From assembly GCA_937864815.1 (NCBI GenBank), contig CALMJY010000342.1, positions 1 to 33,361 of the forward strand: a DNA stretch of 33,361 bases, read 5' to 3'. Position numbers and translations under genes: made by a program. Source of the DNA: an uncultured Bacteroidota bacterium (GTDB lineage: Bacteria > Bacteroidota > Bacteroidia > Bacteroidales > VadinHA17). The notes beneath the pieces are model-generated. The model was not told where the DNA came from and did no database searches. It was given only the letters and a program-made list of their open reading frames with translations. This document shows, in pieces, positions 1 to 8,007 of the stretch; positions within the stretch are counted from its first letter, which is position 1, and each line of letters begins with the position of its first letter.

Positions 1-38
1 GCCCGAATTTTCAAAACCTTCATAAAATAACGAATTAT

Positions 39-1472
39 ATGATTTCCTATTTAAGATCTATTCTGTCAGACAGCAGCAGAAAAATGTTTTTAATGATTTT
101 AGTCCTACTTTCTCCGGTAACACTTTTTGCAGCGGGAGGGCAGGTTCCATCATTAGGTCCCGTAAGGATTGAATTTATTATTTTCGGACTAATACTCCTT
201 GGGGTTGCGCTTTTTCATAACCAGACATTCTGGGTTGCAGTAATCGGACTCAGCGTATTGATAACTTTTAAACTGCTATTTGACCACGGATTTCATTTCG
301 GAGAACATATGTGGGGAGAAAACTCATTGACTGACCAGTTGATAGACAAGGGAATGCGCCAGGGAGAATGGGGTATTATACTGAATTTAACTGGTCTCCT
401 TCTGGGTTTTGCAATTCTTTCAAAAATATTTGAGGAGTCAGGCGTTCCTGATGTGCTTCCGAGATTCCTCCCCGATGACTGGAAAGGACCATTCATCTTA
501 CTTGTTTTTGTATTTGTTCTTTCTTCATTTCTTGACAATATTGCAGCAGCCCTTATAGGCGGAACAATAGCACTGGTTGTTTTCAGGAAAAAGGTGCATA
601 TAGGTTATATTGCAGCTATTGTTGCAGCAAGCAATGCCGGAGGATCAGGAAGTGTTGTTGGTGATACAACAACAACAATGATGTGGATTGACGGGGTAAG
701 TGCCCTGAATGTTTTCCACGGATTCATTGCTGCCGGAACAGCTTTGTTATTCTTCGCCTGGTTTGCAGCACATCAGCAGGATAAATATCAGAGTATCCAC
801 AAGGAAGGTGATATGTCAGTTAAGATTGACTGGCTGAAGATATTTAATGTTGCTCTCATCCTTGCCGGTGCCATTATTTCAAATATTCTTTATGATATGC
901 CTGCACTTGGAGTATGGATAGCGATTGTTATCGGAGCAGCAATTCGTCCTGTACCATGGAAGGAAGTGCCCGGAGCCATAAAAGGCACCATATTTCTTCT
1001 TTGTCTCGTATTCTGTGCTTCTCTAATGCCTGTGGAAGAACTTCCGGATGCATCCTGGGTTACCGCATTTTCACTTGGATTCCTTTCAGCTGTTTTCGAT
1101 AATATCCCTCTTACAAAACTTTGTCTTGAACAAGGTCATTATGACTGGGGTATGCTGGCTTATTCCGTTGGTTTCGGCGGATCGATGATCTGGTTTGGAT
1201 CATCAGCTGGTGTGGCTATTACCAACAAATTCCCTGAAGGACGTAATGTTTTTTCATGGGTTAAAAATGGATGGCACGTTACTGTTGCCTATGTGATCGG
1301 GTTCTTTGTTCTTTTACTTACCATGGGATGGGAACCTGCTGATAACAAAGAGCATAAGATTGTTGACTGTCCTGTCCCCGGCTGCCCTATGGCTGGTCAG
1401 AATGAAGCTGTTAAAGAAAGCGGAGCCCCGGGAGGAGTTGTAAGCCATTTGCACACAGGTGATAAATTCTGA
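39..1472 (+). CDS. NhaD/citrate-type ion transporter (SLC13/ArsB-NhaD fold)
   Basis: Polytopic inner-membrane transporter of 477 aa in the ion-transporter superfamily that includes NhaD Na+/H+ antiporters and citrate carriers. The sequence shows about a dozen hydrophobic helices and an internal duplication typical of the fold: SSFLDNIAAALIGGTIA near residue 160 and SAVFDNIPLTKLCLEQG near residue 350 both carry the Asp-Asn pair of the re-entrant substrate-binding half. GGSGSVVGDTTTTMMW near residue 200 and the glycine-rich GFGGSMIWFGSSAG near residue 385 are the companion loops. A hydrophobic segment with Ala-Ala at about residues 15-33 could be a signal peptide or first helix. The soluble tail carries CPVPGCPM and a His-rich end, which is odd for the family. 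Its ion is not evident: Na+/H+ exchange is the default reading of NhaD-like proteins, citrate or another anion is possible. The start is near the window edge, with no clear ribosome site. Confidence 0.8.
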   Translation: MISYLRSILSDSSRKMFLMILVLLSPVTLFAAGGQVPSLGPVRIEFIIFGLILLGVALFHNQTFWVAVIGLSVLITFKLLFDHGFHFGEHMWGENSLTDQLIDKGMRQGEWGIILNLTGLLLGFAILSKIFEESGVPDVLPRFLPDDWKGPFILLVFVFVLSSFLDNIAAALIGGTIALVVFRKKVHIGYIAAIVAASNAGGSGSVVGDTTTTMMWIDGVSALNVFHGFIAAGTALLFFAWFAAHQQDKYQSIHKEGDMSVKIDWLKIFNVALILAGAIISNILYDMPALGVWIAIVIGAAIRPVPWKEVPGAIKGTIFLLCLVFCASLMPVEELPDASWVTAFSLGFLSAVFDNIPLTKLCLEQGHYDWGMLAYSVGFGGSMIWFGSSAGVAITNKFPEGRNVFSWVKNGWHVTVAYVIGFFVLLLTMGWEPADNKEHKIVDCPVPGCPMAGQNEAVKESGAPGGVVSHLHTGDKF

Positions 1473-1483
1473 GCAGGCAGCTG

Positions 1484-1499
1484 AGGAATAAAAATTCCT
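1484..1499 (+). terminator. weak terminator-like hairpin
   Basis: AGGAAT, a four-base loop and ATTCCT lie just after the transporter stop codon, followed by a short T-rich run. The stem is only six pairs, so this is a weak call. Confidence 0.25.
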
Positions 1500-1529
1500 T
1501 ATCTTTAATAGCTAATTCACATTCATCTT

Positions 1530-3140
1530 ATGAAAAGATTTTATTTCATATTAACCGGTATTCTTTTTGCCTGTTTTTATGTAAACGGACAATCAGAAAA
1601 AGAGATAAAGGCTGAAATAAAACATGTTACGGTCTTCCCCGACAGGGCTCAGATCGATCATGAAACACAGGTTAACATTGCTGCCGGAAAAGCAGTTCTG
1701 AAGTTATCTGCATTATCACCATATATTGATCCGCAGAGTGTTCAGGTGAAAGGATTTGGCGAGTTTACAATTCTCTCTGTAAATCATCAGAACAATTTTA
1801 TGCAAAACCTCGAGGAGTCGTCTGAGATAAAAACTTTAAGAGGACAGCTTGATGCACTGCTGCTAAAGGTGGAAGACGAAAAAGCGGCAATAACCGTTCT
1901 GAAGGAAAAGGAGGCTTTCCTGGTAGCCAACAGGGCGATACTCGTCAAGGAAACAACATTTTCTGTTGAACAACTGAAGAGCGTCATGGAACTTTACACA
2001 AGCAATATGGACCAGGTAACCATGACAGTCCTGAAGAAGAACCGTCAGATTAAAGATTATGAAAAGCAGATTACAGCACTACAGAAACAGATTTCTGACA
2101 GGCTCGGTAAACAGAATCTTCCGTCCGGTGAAATTTATGTAACTGTCTCATCTGAAAAGCAGGTTAGCAGTAAACTGACATTCAGCTATGTGGTAATGAA
2201 CGCAGGATGGTACCCGTCCTACGACATCAGGGTGAATGATATAAAAAATCCTGTTACAATTTTCTACAAGGCAAATGTCTATCAGAACTCAGGTGTACCA
2301 TGGAATGATGTAAAGCTGAGCTTTTCAAATGCAACTCCCTGGATCAGCGGCGATATCCCTGTATTATATCCCTGGTTTGTTGATTTCTATATACCGGTAC
2401 CCGTAATGAGACAGGCCAAATCTGCCGGAGTTGCCCGTGATGCTGCCCCGGCTGCAGCAGAAGTTATGTTAATGAAAGAGGAATCAGTAGCTATGGAAGC
2501 CGCACCTGTCCCTGTTATGAAACAGACCGGTGAGACAACAATAACATTTGATGTGGCAATTCCATATTCAGTACCATCTGATGGCAAAATTCAGACTGTT
2601 GAAATACAAAGACTCACAGCTCCTGCTGAATACAAGTATGTTACCCTTCCCAAACTTTCACAATACGCCTACTTAACTGCCAATATAACAGACTGGTCAA
2701 AACTCAGCCTCCAGTCAGGAGAGGCGATACTTTACTTTGAGAACTCTTATGTAGGTAAATCCAATCTGAGTGTAAACCAGCTGACTGATACCTTAACACT
2801 ATCACTCGGCACTGATAACAGCATACTTGTCAAACGTGAAAAGAGACAGGACTTCACAAGCAAAAAGATTATCGGTGCAAACAAAACCGAAAATTATTCA
2901 TTTCTTCTGACCATCAGGAACAATAAATCAACCGGTATTAAAATTACTCTTAATGATCAGATACCTGTATCATCAAACAGCGGGATTACGGTTGAAGCTG
3001 TTGAACTTTCCGAAGGAAGGCTGAACCCGCAGACCGGTGAAATAAAATGGGATCTTGAAATGAAACCACAGGAGTCAAGACAGATAGTGCTTTCTTATTC
3101 GGTAAAATACCCGAAAGACAAGAGTGTAATCCTTGAATAA
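1530..3140 (+). CDS. secreted DUF4139 (mucoidy-inhibitor MuiA-like) protein
   Basis: 536-aa exported protein. Residues 1-21 are a signal peptide (MKRFYFILTGILFACFYVNG) ending before QSEK. Residues about 28-125 match the DUF4140 N-terminal region (VTVFPDRAQIDHE), 100-195 are a charged coiled coil with many Lys/Glu, and about 205-530 are the DUF4139 beta-rich domain, with the characteristic SYVVMNAGWYPSYDIRV near residue 225 and a closing PQESRQIVLSYSVKYPK. A low-complexity Ala/Pro/Met stretch near residues 295-335 looks like a flexible insert. The family is named after MuiA, reported to inhibit mucoidy when overexpressed; its biochemical role is unknown. The YccF gene follows 17 bases later and may be cotranscribed. 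Family call secure, function not. Confidence 0.85.
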   Translation: MKRFYFILTGILFACFYVNGQSEKEIKAEIKHVTVFPDRAQIDHETQVNIAAGKAVLKLSALSPYIDPQSVQVKGFGEFTILSVNHQNNFMQNLEESSEIKTLRGQLDALLLKVEDEKAAITVLKEKEAFLVANRAILVKETTFSVEQLKSVMELYTSNMDQVTMTVLKKNRQIKDYEKQITALQKQISDRLGKQNLPSGEIYVTVSSEKQVSSKLTFSYVVMNAGWYPSYDIRVNDIKNPVTIFYKANVYQNSGVPWNDVKLSFSNATPWISGDIPVLYPWFVDFYIPVPVMRQAKSAGVARDAAPAAAEVMLMKEESVAMEAAPVPVMKQTGETTITFDVAIPYSVPSDGKIQTVEIQRLTAPAEYKYVTLPKLSQYAYLTANITDWSKLSLQSGEAILYFENSYVGKSNLSVNQLTDTLTLSLGTDNSILVKREKRQDFTSKKIIGANKTENYSFLLTIRNNKSTGIKITLNDQIPVSSNSGITVEAVELSEGRLNPQTGEIKWDLEMKPQESRQIVLSYSVKYPKDKSVILE

Positions 3141-3157
3141 TTGTTAACTCATTAACA

Positions 3158-3532
3158 ATGAAAATCCTGGGAAATCTAATATGGCTTATATTCGGGGGCA
3201 TAATAATTGCCATTGAATACTTTATCGGAAGTATCCTTCTTATGATCACAATTGTAGGAATTCCCTTCGGAATTCAGACTCTTAAGATGGCGGCAATGGC
3301 AATCTGGCCTTTTGGCAGAGATACAAGAGTACATTCGAGAGCATCCGGATGCCTTTACATACTGATGAATATCCTCTGGCTTGTATGCGGCGGATTATGG
3401 ATTGCAATAACACATGCCTTCTTCGGGGCTCTTCTCTGCATAACAATAATAGGAATACCCTTCGGGCTTCAGCATTTCAAACTCACTGCAATTGCCTTAA
3501 GTCCGTTCGGCAGGGATATTGTAAATATTTAA
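3158..3532 (+). CDS. YccF domain inner-membrane protein
   Basis: 124-aa small membrane protein made of two tandem YccF repeats. Repeat one runs from GNLIWLIFGGIIIAIEY to IVGIPFGIQTLKMAAMAIWP and repeat two from NILWLVCGGLWIAITHAF to IIGIPFGLQHFKLTAIALSP; both end in PFGRD. Four hydrophobic helices are visible. The length agrees with typical YccF proteins of 120-150 aa. The role is unknown; some YccF domains are thought to act in membrane sensing, but nothing here proves that. It lies 17 bases after the DUF4139 gene and before a hairpin repeat that could end the transcript. Confidence 0.85.
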   Translation: MKILGNLIWLIFGGIIIAIEYFIGSILLMITIVGIPFGIQTLKMAAMAIWPFGRDTRVHSRASGCLYILMNILWLVCGGLWIAITHAFFGALLCITIIGIPFGLQHFKLTAIALSPFGRDIVNI

Positions 3533-3542
3533 CAACATAATA

Positions 3543-3615
3543 ATCTGCGAAAATCAGCGTGATCTGCGGGAAATTTTAATTGTTTTTCCCGCTGATTTCG
3601 CAGATTTTCGCAGAT
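3543..3615. repeat. long imperfect hairpin, 'ATCTGCG' repeat
   Basis: Left arm 3543-3573 and right arm 3583-3615 are near-perfect reverse complements; each contains ATCTGCGAAAATC and GCGGGAAA blocks, separated by a short A/T loop. It fills the gap between yccF and thiL. Similar CTGCG-rich palindromes are, to my knowledge, dispersed in many Bacteroidota genomes. It may act as a transcript end or stabiliser. Confidence 0.7.
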
Positions 3616-3628
3616 AAATTTTACTACC

Positions 3629-4657
3629 ATGAGTGAGAATAAAACACCAATAAGTGAATATGGTAAATACGGACTGATAAACCATATTACAAAAAAATTC
3701 AGGAGTGTCAATAAAACAACAGTTACAGGGATAGGAGATGATGCTGCCGTAATCGATTCAGGTAAGAATCTTACTCTGCTGTCTACAGATCTTTTCCTGG
3801 AAGGCATTCATTTCAACCTTATTTATACTCCCATGAAGCATCTCGGCTATAAAGCCGTGATCAGGGCCATTTCTGATATCTATGCCATGAACGGAACTCC
3901 AACCCAGGTATTTGTATCACTGGGTATCAGTTCACGGTTTTCTGTTGAGCAGATTGAAGAGCTGTATGAGGGTATTAATATGGCATGCAATAAGTATAAG
4001 GTTGACCTTGCAGGTGGTGATACAAGCAGTTCTGTTACCGGATTAACAATAAGTGTTACGGCCACAGGTTATGCAGAAAAAGGCAGCATAATCAAACGTG
4101 ACGGGGCCAGACCTAACGATCTCATCTGTGTAACCGGCGACTTTGGTGCAGCATTTATGGGACTGCAGCTTTTAGAAAGAGAAAGAAGGCTGTTTGAAAA
4201 GGAAAAGGTTATCCAGCCTGATCTTTCGGGTTATGAATATGTAATAGGAAGACAACTGAAGCCAGAATTCCCTTCGCCTGTTCTGAGTGAGCTCAAATCC
4301 CTTAATATAAGACCTTCATCAATGATTGATGTTTCTGAAGGACTTGCCTCGGATCTGATCCAGATATGCAGGCAGTCTGATACCGGTTGCAGGATCTTTT
4401 ACAGTAAGATACCTGTTGATTATGAGACCTCTAAGCTTGCGGAAGAATTTAATATCGATCCTATTACACCAGCCCTTAACGGAGGAGAAGATTATGAGCT
4501 TCTGTTTACACTACCTCTTGAAAATATTGATAAGATTGAAAACCTTAAGACGGTCAGGGTTATAGGTCATATGACTTCGTCAGGTACAGGTAATTACATA
4601 GTAGGAGATGATGGTTCCGAAGTTGAGATCTCAGCCCAGGGTTGGAAAGGAGGCTGA
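3629..4657 (+). CDS. thiL: thiamine-monophosphate kinase
   Basis: Catalyses the last step of thiamine diphosphate synthesis, ATP-dependent phosphorylation of thiamine phosphate in the cytoplasm. The 342-aa length is usual. Family motifs in order: GIGDDAAVI (about residues 36-44, Mg-ATP loop), STDLFLEGIHFNL (metal-binding Asp and substrate region), DIYAMNGTPTQVFVSLG, DLAGGDTSSS (about 130), CVTGDFGAA, SSMIDVSEGLASDL, and the C-terminal NGGEDYELLFTLP. All are as expected for the AIRS/PurM-like fold, with no missing key residue noticed. No other thi gene is in the window. It ends immediately against the convergent lpxA gene. The start follows the hairpin repeat; no ribosome site stands out, as usual in this phylum. 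Confidence 0.93.
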   Translation: MSENKTPISEYGKYGLINHITKKFRSVNKTTVTGIGDDAAVIDSGKNLTLLSTDLFLEGIHFNLIYTPMKHLGYKAVIRAISDIYAMNGTPTQVFVSLGISSRFSVEQIEELYEGINMACNKYKVDLAGGDTSSSVTGLTISVTATGYAEKGSIIKRDGARPNDLICVTGDFGAAFMGLQLLERERRLFEKEKVIQPDLSGYEYVIGRQLKPEFPSPVLSELKSLNIRPSSMIDVSEGLASDLIQICRQSDTGCRIFYSKIPVDYETSKLAEEFNIDPITPALNGGEDYELLFTLPLENIDKIENLKTVRVIGHMTSSGTGNYIVGDDGSEVEISAQGWKGG

Positions 4658-5431
4658 TTACCTTGCCCGGATTATTCCTCTTTCAGAGGTCTTAATAAAA
4701 TCAACTATGTAATCCTTCTCCTTTGATGGTTTGAATTCATCAACGACCTTCTGCAGAGCCTGTGAGTTATTTAAACCGCTCTGAAAAAGTACCCTGTAGA
4801 TATTGTGGATCTCATCAATAGTTTCTTTCTCGAATCCTCTTCTTGTAAGCCCGACTGAGTTTAATCCCATGTATGCGAGAGGTTCACGATCTGCTTTAAT
4901 ATAAGGAGGAACATCTATTCTTACCTTTGAACCACCTCCGATCATAACATGAGCCCCGATCCTGGCAAACTGGTGAACCAGAGTACCGCCGCTGATAATT
5001 GCCCAGTCATGTACCTTAACCTCTCCGGCAAGACCACAACCATTGCCAATTATACAATAATCGCCAATCGCACAGTCGTGACCAACATGAACATAAGCCA
5101 TCAGGAGACAATTGTTCCCAACCACAGTTTTACCAACTGCTGCTGTTCCCCTGTTAACAGTTACTCCTTCACGTATTGTTGTATTGTCGCCAATCTCGGC
5201 AGTACTCTCCTCTCCCACAAACTTAAGATCCTGAGGTATCCCCGAAACAACGGATGAGGGGAAAATCTTGCAGTTCTTACCTATCCTTGCTCCATAAAGT
5301 ACAGTTGCATTGGGACCAACCCAGGTTCCATCGCCTATTTCAACATTTCGGTCGATATATGCAAACGGATCAATTTTAACATCCTTTCCTAATTTCGCTT
5401 CCGGATGTACAAAAGCTAAATTTGAGATCAT
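4658..5431 (-). CDS. lpxA: acyl-ACP--UDP-N-acetylglucosamine O-acyltransferase
   Basis: First enzyme of lipid A synthesis: transfers a 3-hydroxyacyl chain from ACP to the 3-OH of UDP-GlcNAc. The start chosen is the ATG at 5431 (MISNLAFVHP), which gives 257 aa, the normal length. The longer open frame to 5524 would overlap the lpxC-fabZ gene by 89 bases with unconserved residues. Hexapeptide repeats forming the left-handed beta-helix run from about residue 7 to 185. The catalytic region AYVHVGHDCAIG has His115 and His118, matching E. coli His122 and His125. The C-terminal helical part begins at LAYMGLNSVGLTRRGF. The lpxC-fabZ stop codon lies four bases upstream, so the two are likely translated together. 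Confidence 0.95.
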   Translation of the reverse strand: MISNLAFVHPEAKLGKDVKIDPFAYIDRNVEIGDGTWVGPNATVLYGARIGKNCKIFPSSVVSGIPQDLKFVGEESTAEIGDNTTIREGVTVNRGTAAVGKTVVGNNCLLMAYVHVGHDCAIGDYCIIGNGCGLAGEVKVHDWAIISGGTLVHQFARIGAHVMIGGGSKVRIDVPPYIKADREPLAYMGLNSVGLTRRGFEKETIDEIHNIYRVLFQSGLNNSQALQKVVDEFKPSKEKDYIVDFIKTSERGIIRAR

Positions 5432-5435
5432 TATG

Positions 5436-6833
5436 CTATATTTTATTTTTAACCACCTGTGCTGTAAGTTCTCCTTCAAGTACCAGTTTATTGCCAACAA
5501 ATGCCTGCCCGAACATTGTAACAATGCCCCTCCTTATCAGATCGGTCAGTTCCATCTTCAGGATTACCGTATCGCCCGGAACAACCTTGCTTTTAAATTT
5601 TACTTTATCAATTTTAAGGAAATAGGTAGAGTATTTTTCAGGATCATCTACAGTGCTCAGTACCAGCAGACCGCCTGTCTGGGCAAGTGCCTCCACCAGG
5701 AGGACACCCGGCATGACAGGCTCTTCCGGGAAATGTCCCTGGAAAAATGCCTCATTGAAAGTAACATTCTTTATACCGACAATTGAGCTCTCCCCGAGTA
5801 AAATTACCTTATCAACAAGCAGGAACGGAAACCTGTGAGGAAGCTTTTTACGTATTTCCTCAACTGTGTAAACCGGTGGCTGTGTTGGGTCATAAACAGG
5901 AACTTCTTTTTTGGACAGGGCTTTCTTCATCTCCTGTCTCATAATCTTTGCAAGTCTTGTATTTGCAAGATGTCCCGGGCGTGTTGCAACTACTTTTCCC
6001 TTAATAGGATGACCTACAAGAGCCAGGTCGCCCATAATATCAAGGAGCTTATGACGCGCAGGTTCATTCGGATATCTTAACTCAGTATTATTCAGTATTC
6101 CTGCAGTGTGAGTATTTATTCCGGGACGGTTAAACAGTTTTGCTATCCTGTCTATCTCAGCCTGTTCAACTTCCTTCTCGAGAATTACTATTGCATTATC
6201 AAGATCTCCTCCTTTGATAAGTCCCATTTTAAACAGGGGCTCAAGCTCATGAAAAAATACGAAAGTACGGCTCTTTGAAATATCCTTTTCAAAATCATCA
6301 ATCGAGTCAAGTATTGCATACTGATTGCCTAGTATGTGTGAATTATAATCGATAAGGACATTTATACTGAGATGGTCATCGGGATAAACTATAAGGTCAA
6401 CCCCGTGTTCTTCGTCGGAATATGTGATCTTCTGTTTTACAACAAAATAATTCCTGTCTTCTTTTAGATCAACTATACCGGCCTCTTTAATCGCATCAAC
6501 AAATTTCCATGAAGACCCCCCCATGATGGGAGCTTCCGGTCCGTCCATCTCAATCAGTGCATTATCAATCCTTAGTCCGTGCAGTGCGGCCAGCACATGT
6601 TCTATCGTCTGCACTGATGCGTTATTATGAACAAGTGTTGTTCCCCTGGAAGTATCGGTAACATGCTCAGCAAGTGCATCAACTACAGGTTTTCCTGGAA
6701 GGTCTGTCCTGCAGAATTTGTATCCGTGATTTGCCGGTGCCGGCTTGAAAGTAATTGTGACATTTATTCCTGTATGTAATCCTTTTCCTGTAAGGCTTAT
6801 TTCCTTCGCAAGAGTCCTTTGCTTTTCACTCAT
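5436..6833 (-). CDS. lpxC-fabZ: bifunctional LpxC deacetylase / FabZ dehydratase
   Basis: 465-aa fusion, a hallmark of Bacteroidota. Residues 1-305 are UDP-3-O-acyl-GlcNAc deacetylase, the committed lipid A step: QTIEHVLAALHG supplies Glu78 and zinc ligand His79, ARHKLLDIMGDLALVGHPIKG supplies zinc ligands His261 and Asp265 and catalytic His275. Residues about 320-465 are 3-hydroxyacyl-ACP dehydratase FabZ: LPHRFPFLLVDKV, then FFQGHFPEEPVMPGVLLVEA with His367 and Glu381 as the catalytic pair. The fusion ties lipid A and fatty-acid elongation, which compete for the same 3-hydroxyacyl-ACP pool. It sits 121 bases after lpxD and four before lpxA. All catalytic residues of both halves are present. 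Confidence 0.95.
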   Translation of the reverse strand: MSEKQRTLAKEISLTGKGLHTGINVTITFKPAPANHGYKFCRTDLPGKPVVDALAEHVTDTSRGTTLVHNNASVQTIEHVLAALHGLRIDNALIEMDGPEAPIMGGSSWKFVDAIKEAGIVDLKEDRNYFVVKQKITYSDEEHGVDLIVYPDDHLSINVLIDYNSHILGNQYAILDSIDDFEKDISKSRTFVFFHELEPLFKMGLIKGGDLDNAIVILEKEVEQAEIDRIAKLFNRPGINTHTAGILNNTELRYPNEPARHKLLDIMGDLALVGHPIKGKVVATRPGHLANTRLAKIMRQEMKKALSKKEVPVYDPTQPPVYTVEEIRKKLPHRFPFLLVDKVILLGESSIVGIKNVTFNEAFFQGHFPEEPVMPGVLLVEALAQTGGLLVLSTVDDPEKYSTYFLKIDKVKFKSKVVPGDTVILKMELTDLIRRGIVTMFGQAFVGNKLVLEGELTAQVVKNKI

Positions 6834-6954
6834 GAGTTTCTTTTATTGATTCACGATTCAGGATACAAAAAAAGTAAAAAAAAATCGAACTATCCATATA
6901 AATGGCCTATAACTATAAAGAAAACAGCATATTCTGTATCGAATAAGGATTGAA

Positions 6955-7992
6955 CTATCTCTTTTTCAGCGCCTCTACATCTTTTACAAGAGTTTCAAGC
7001 TTTGTGTTCATATCTGGCAGCTTTCTGAACAGAACTGATGATTTCATGAATTGTTTTATCTCAATTGCAGGAGATCCCTGGATTATTGTGTTTTCCTCTT
7101 TGATATTGCTGATTATGCCGGCCTGTGCACCAACCTTGGTTCCATCTGCAATCCCTATGTGACCGCCGATACCAACCTGGCCTCCAAACATACAATTCCT
7201 TCCAATCTTTGTAGATCCAGCTATCCCTGTCTGTGCTGCCATTACTGTATTCTCGCCGATCACTACATTATGCCCTATCTGGATAAGGTTATCGAGCTTA
7301 ACCCCCTTTTTTATAATTGTTGAACCCATTGTTGCTCTGTCAATCGTAACATTGGCTCCTATCTCAACATGATCTTCAAGGATTACATTTCCCAACTGGG
7401 GAATTTTCATAAATTCGTTTTCCGACTGCGGTGCAAATCCGAAACCATCACTGCCTATAACACTTCCTGCATGTATAATACATCCTTCTCCCAGGATACA
7501 TTCATGATATACTTTAACTCCGGGATATAGGACAGATCTGCTTCCAATCCTCGAATTATCACCTACATACACATTTGGATAAAGCGAACATCCGTCTCCA
7601 ATAACGCAATTATCTCCGATATAGGCATATGGGCCTATATATACATCAGATCCTACTTTGGCTGACGGTTCAATAACTGCAGTCGGATGAATCCCCTGCT
7701 TTCGTGGACGTGCCTGGTCTACAAGCCTGAGAAGTGATGCAAAAGATTCATATGCATTATCTACCCTGATAAGGGTTGCCTTTATTTCAGCTGTAGGTAC
7801 GAATGATTTATTAACAAGCACAATGGATGAATTGGTTGTATAGATATAGTGCTCATATTTAGGATTCGCGAGGAAAGAAAGGGCACCTTCATGTCCTTCT
7901 TCAATCTTGGCAATTGTGTTTACCTTTACTTCGGGATTTCCTTCTACCTCACCCTTTAAAAAACCTGCAATTACTGAAGCTGTAAATTCCAT
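6955..7992 (-). CDS. lpxD: UDP-3-O-acylglucosamine N-acyltransferase
   Basis: Third lipid A enzyme: N-acylates UDP-3-O-acyl-glucosamine using 3-hydroxyacyl-ACP. 345 aa, normal length. Residues 1-100 form the uridine-binding N-terminal domain (GALSFLANPKYEHYIYTT). Residues about 101-315 form the hexapeptide beta-helix (IHPTAVIEPSAKVGSDVYIG onward). The catalytic His241 lies in NLIQIGHNVVIGENT, and GSDGFGFAP near residue 180 is the usual LpxD loop. The C-terminal helix ends in LVKDVEALKKR. It follows the HD-domain gene by 15 bases and precedes lpxC-fabZ, the conserved order in the phylum. Confidence 0.95.
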   Translation of the reverse strand: MEFTASVIAGFLKGEVEGNPEVKVNTIAKIEEGHEGALSFLANPKYEHYIYTTNSSIVLVNKSFVPTAEIKATLIRVDNAYESFASLLRLVDQARPRKQGIHPTAVIEPSAKVGSDVYIGPYAYIGDNCVIGDGCSLYPNVYVGDNSRIGSRSVLYPGVKVYHECILGEGCIIHAGSVIGSDGFGFAPQSENEFMKIPQLGNVILEDHVEIGANVTIDRATMGSTIIKKGVKLDNLIQIGHNVVIGENTVMAAQTGIAGSTKIGRNCMFGGQVGIGGHIGIADGTKVGAQAGIISNIKEENTIIQGSPAIEIKQFMKSSVLFRKLPDMNTKLETLVKDVEALKKR

Positions 7993-8007
7993 AATAATAG
8001 ATTTTAA

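Noticed and set aside
5432-5524. Longer N-terminus for LpxA
   Set aside because: It would overlap the lpxC-fabZ gene and adds residues outside the conserved family length; MISNLAFVHP is the normal start.
4949-5786. Open frames on the + strand over lpxA and lpxC-fabZ
   Set aside because: They lie opposite well-supported genes, show no family motifs and have no promoter or spacing that suggests expression.
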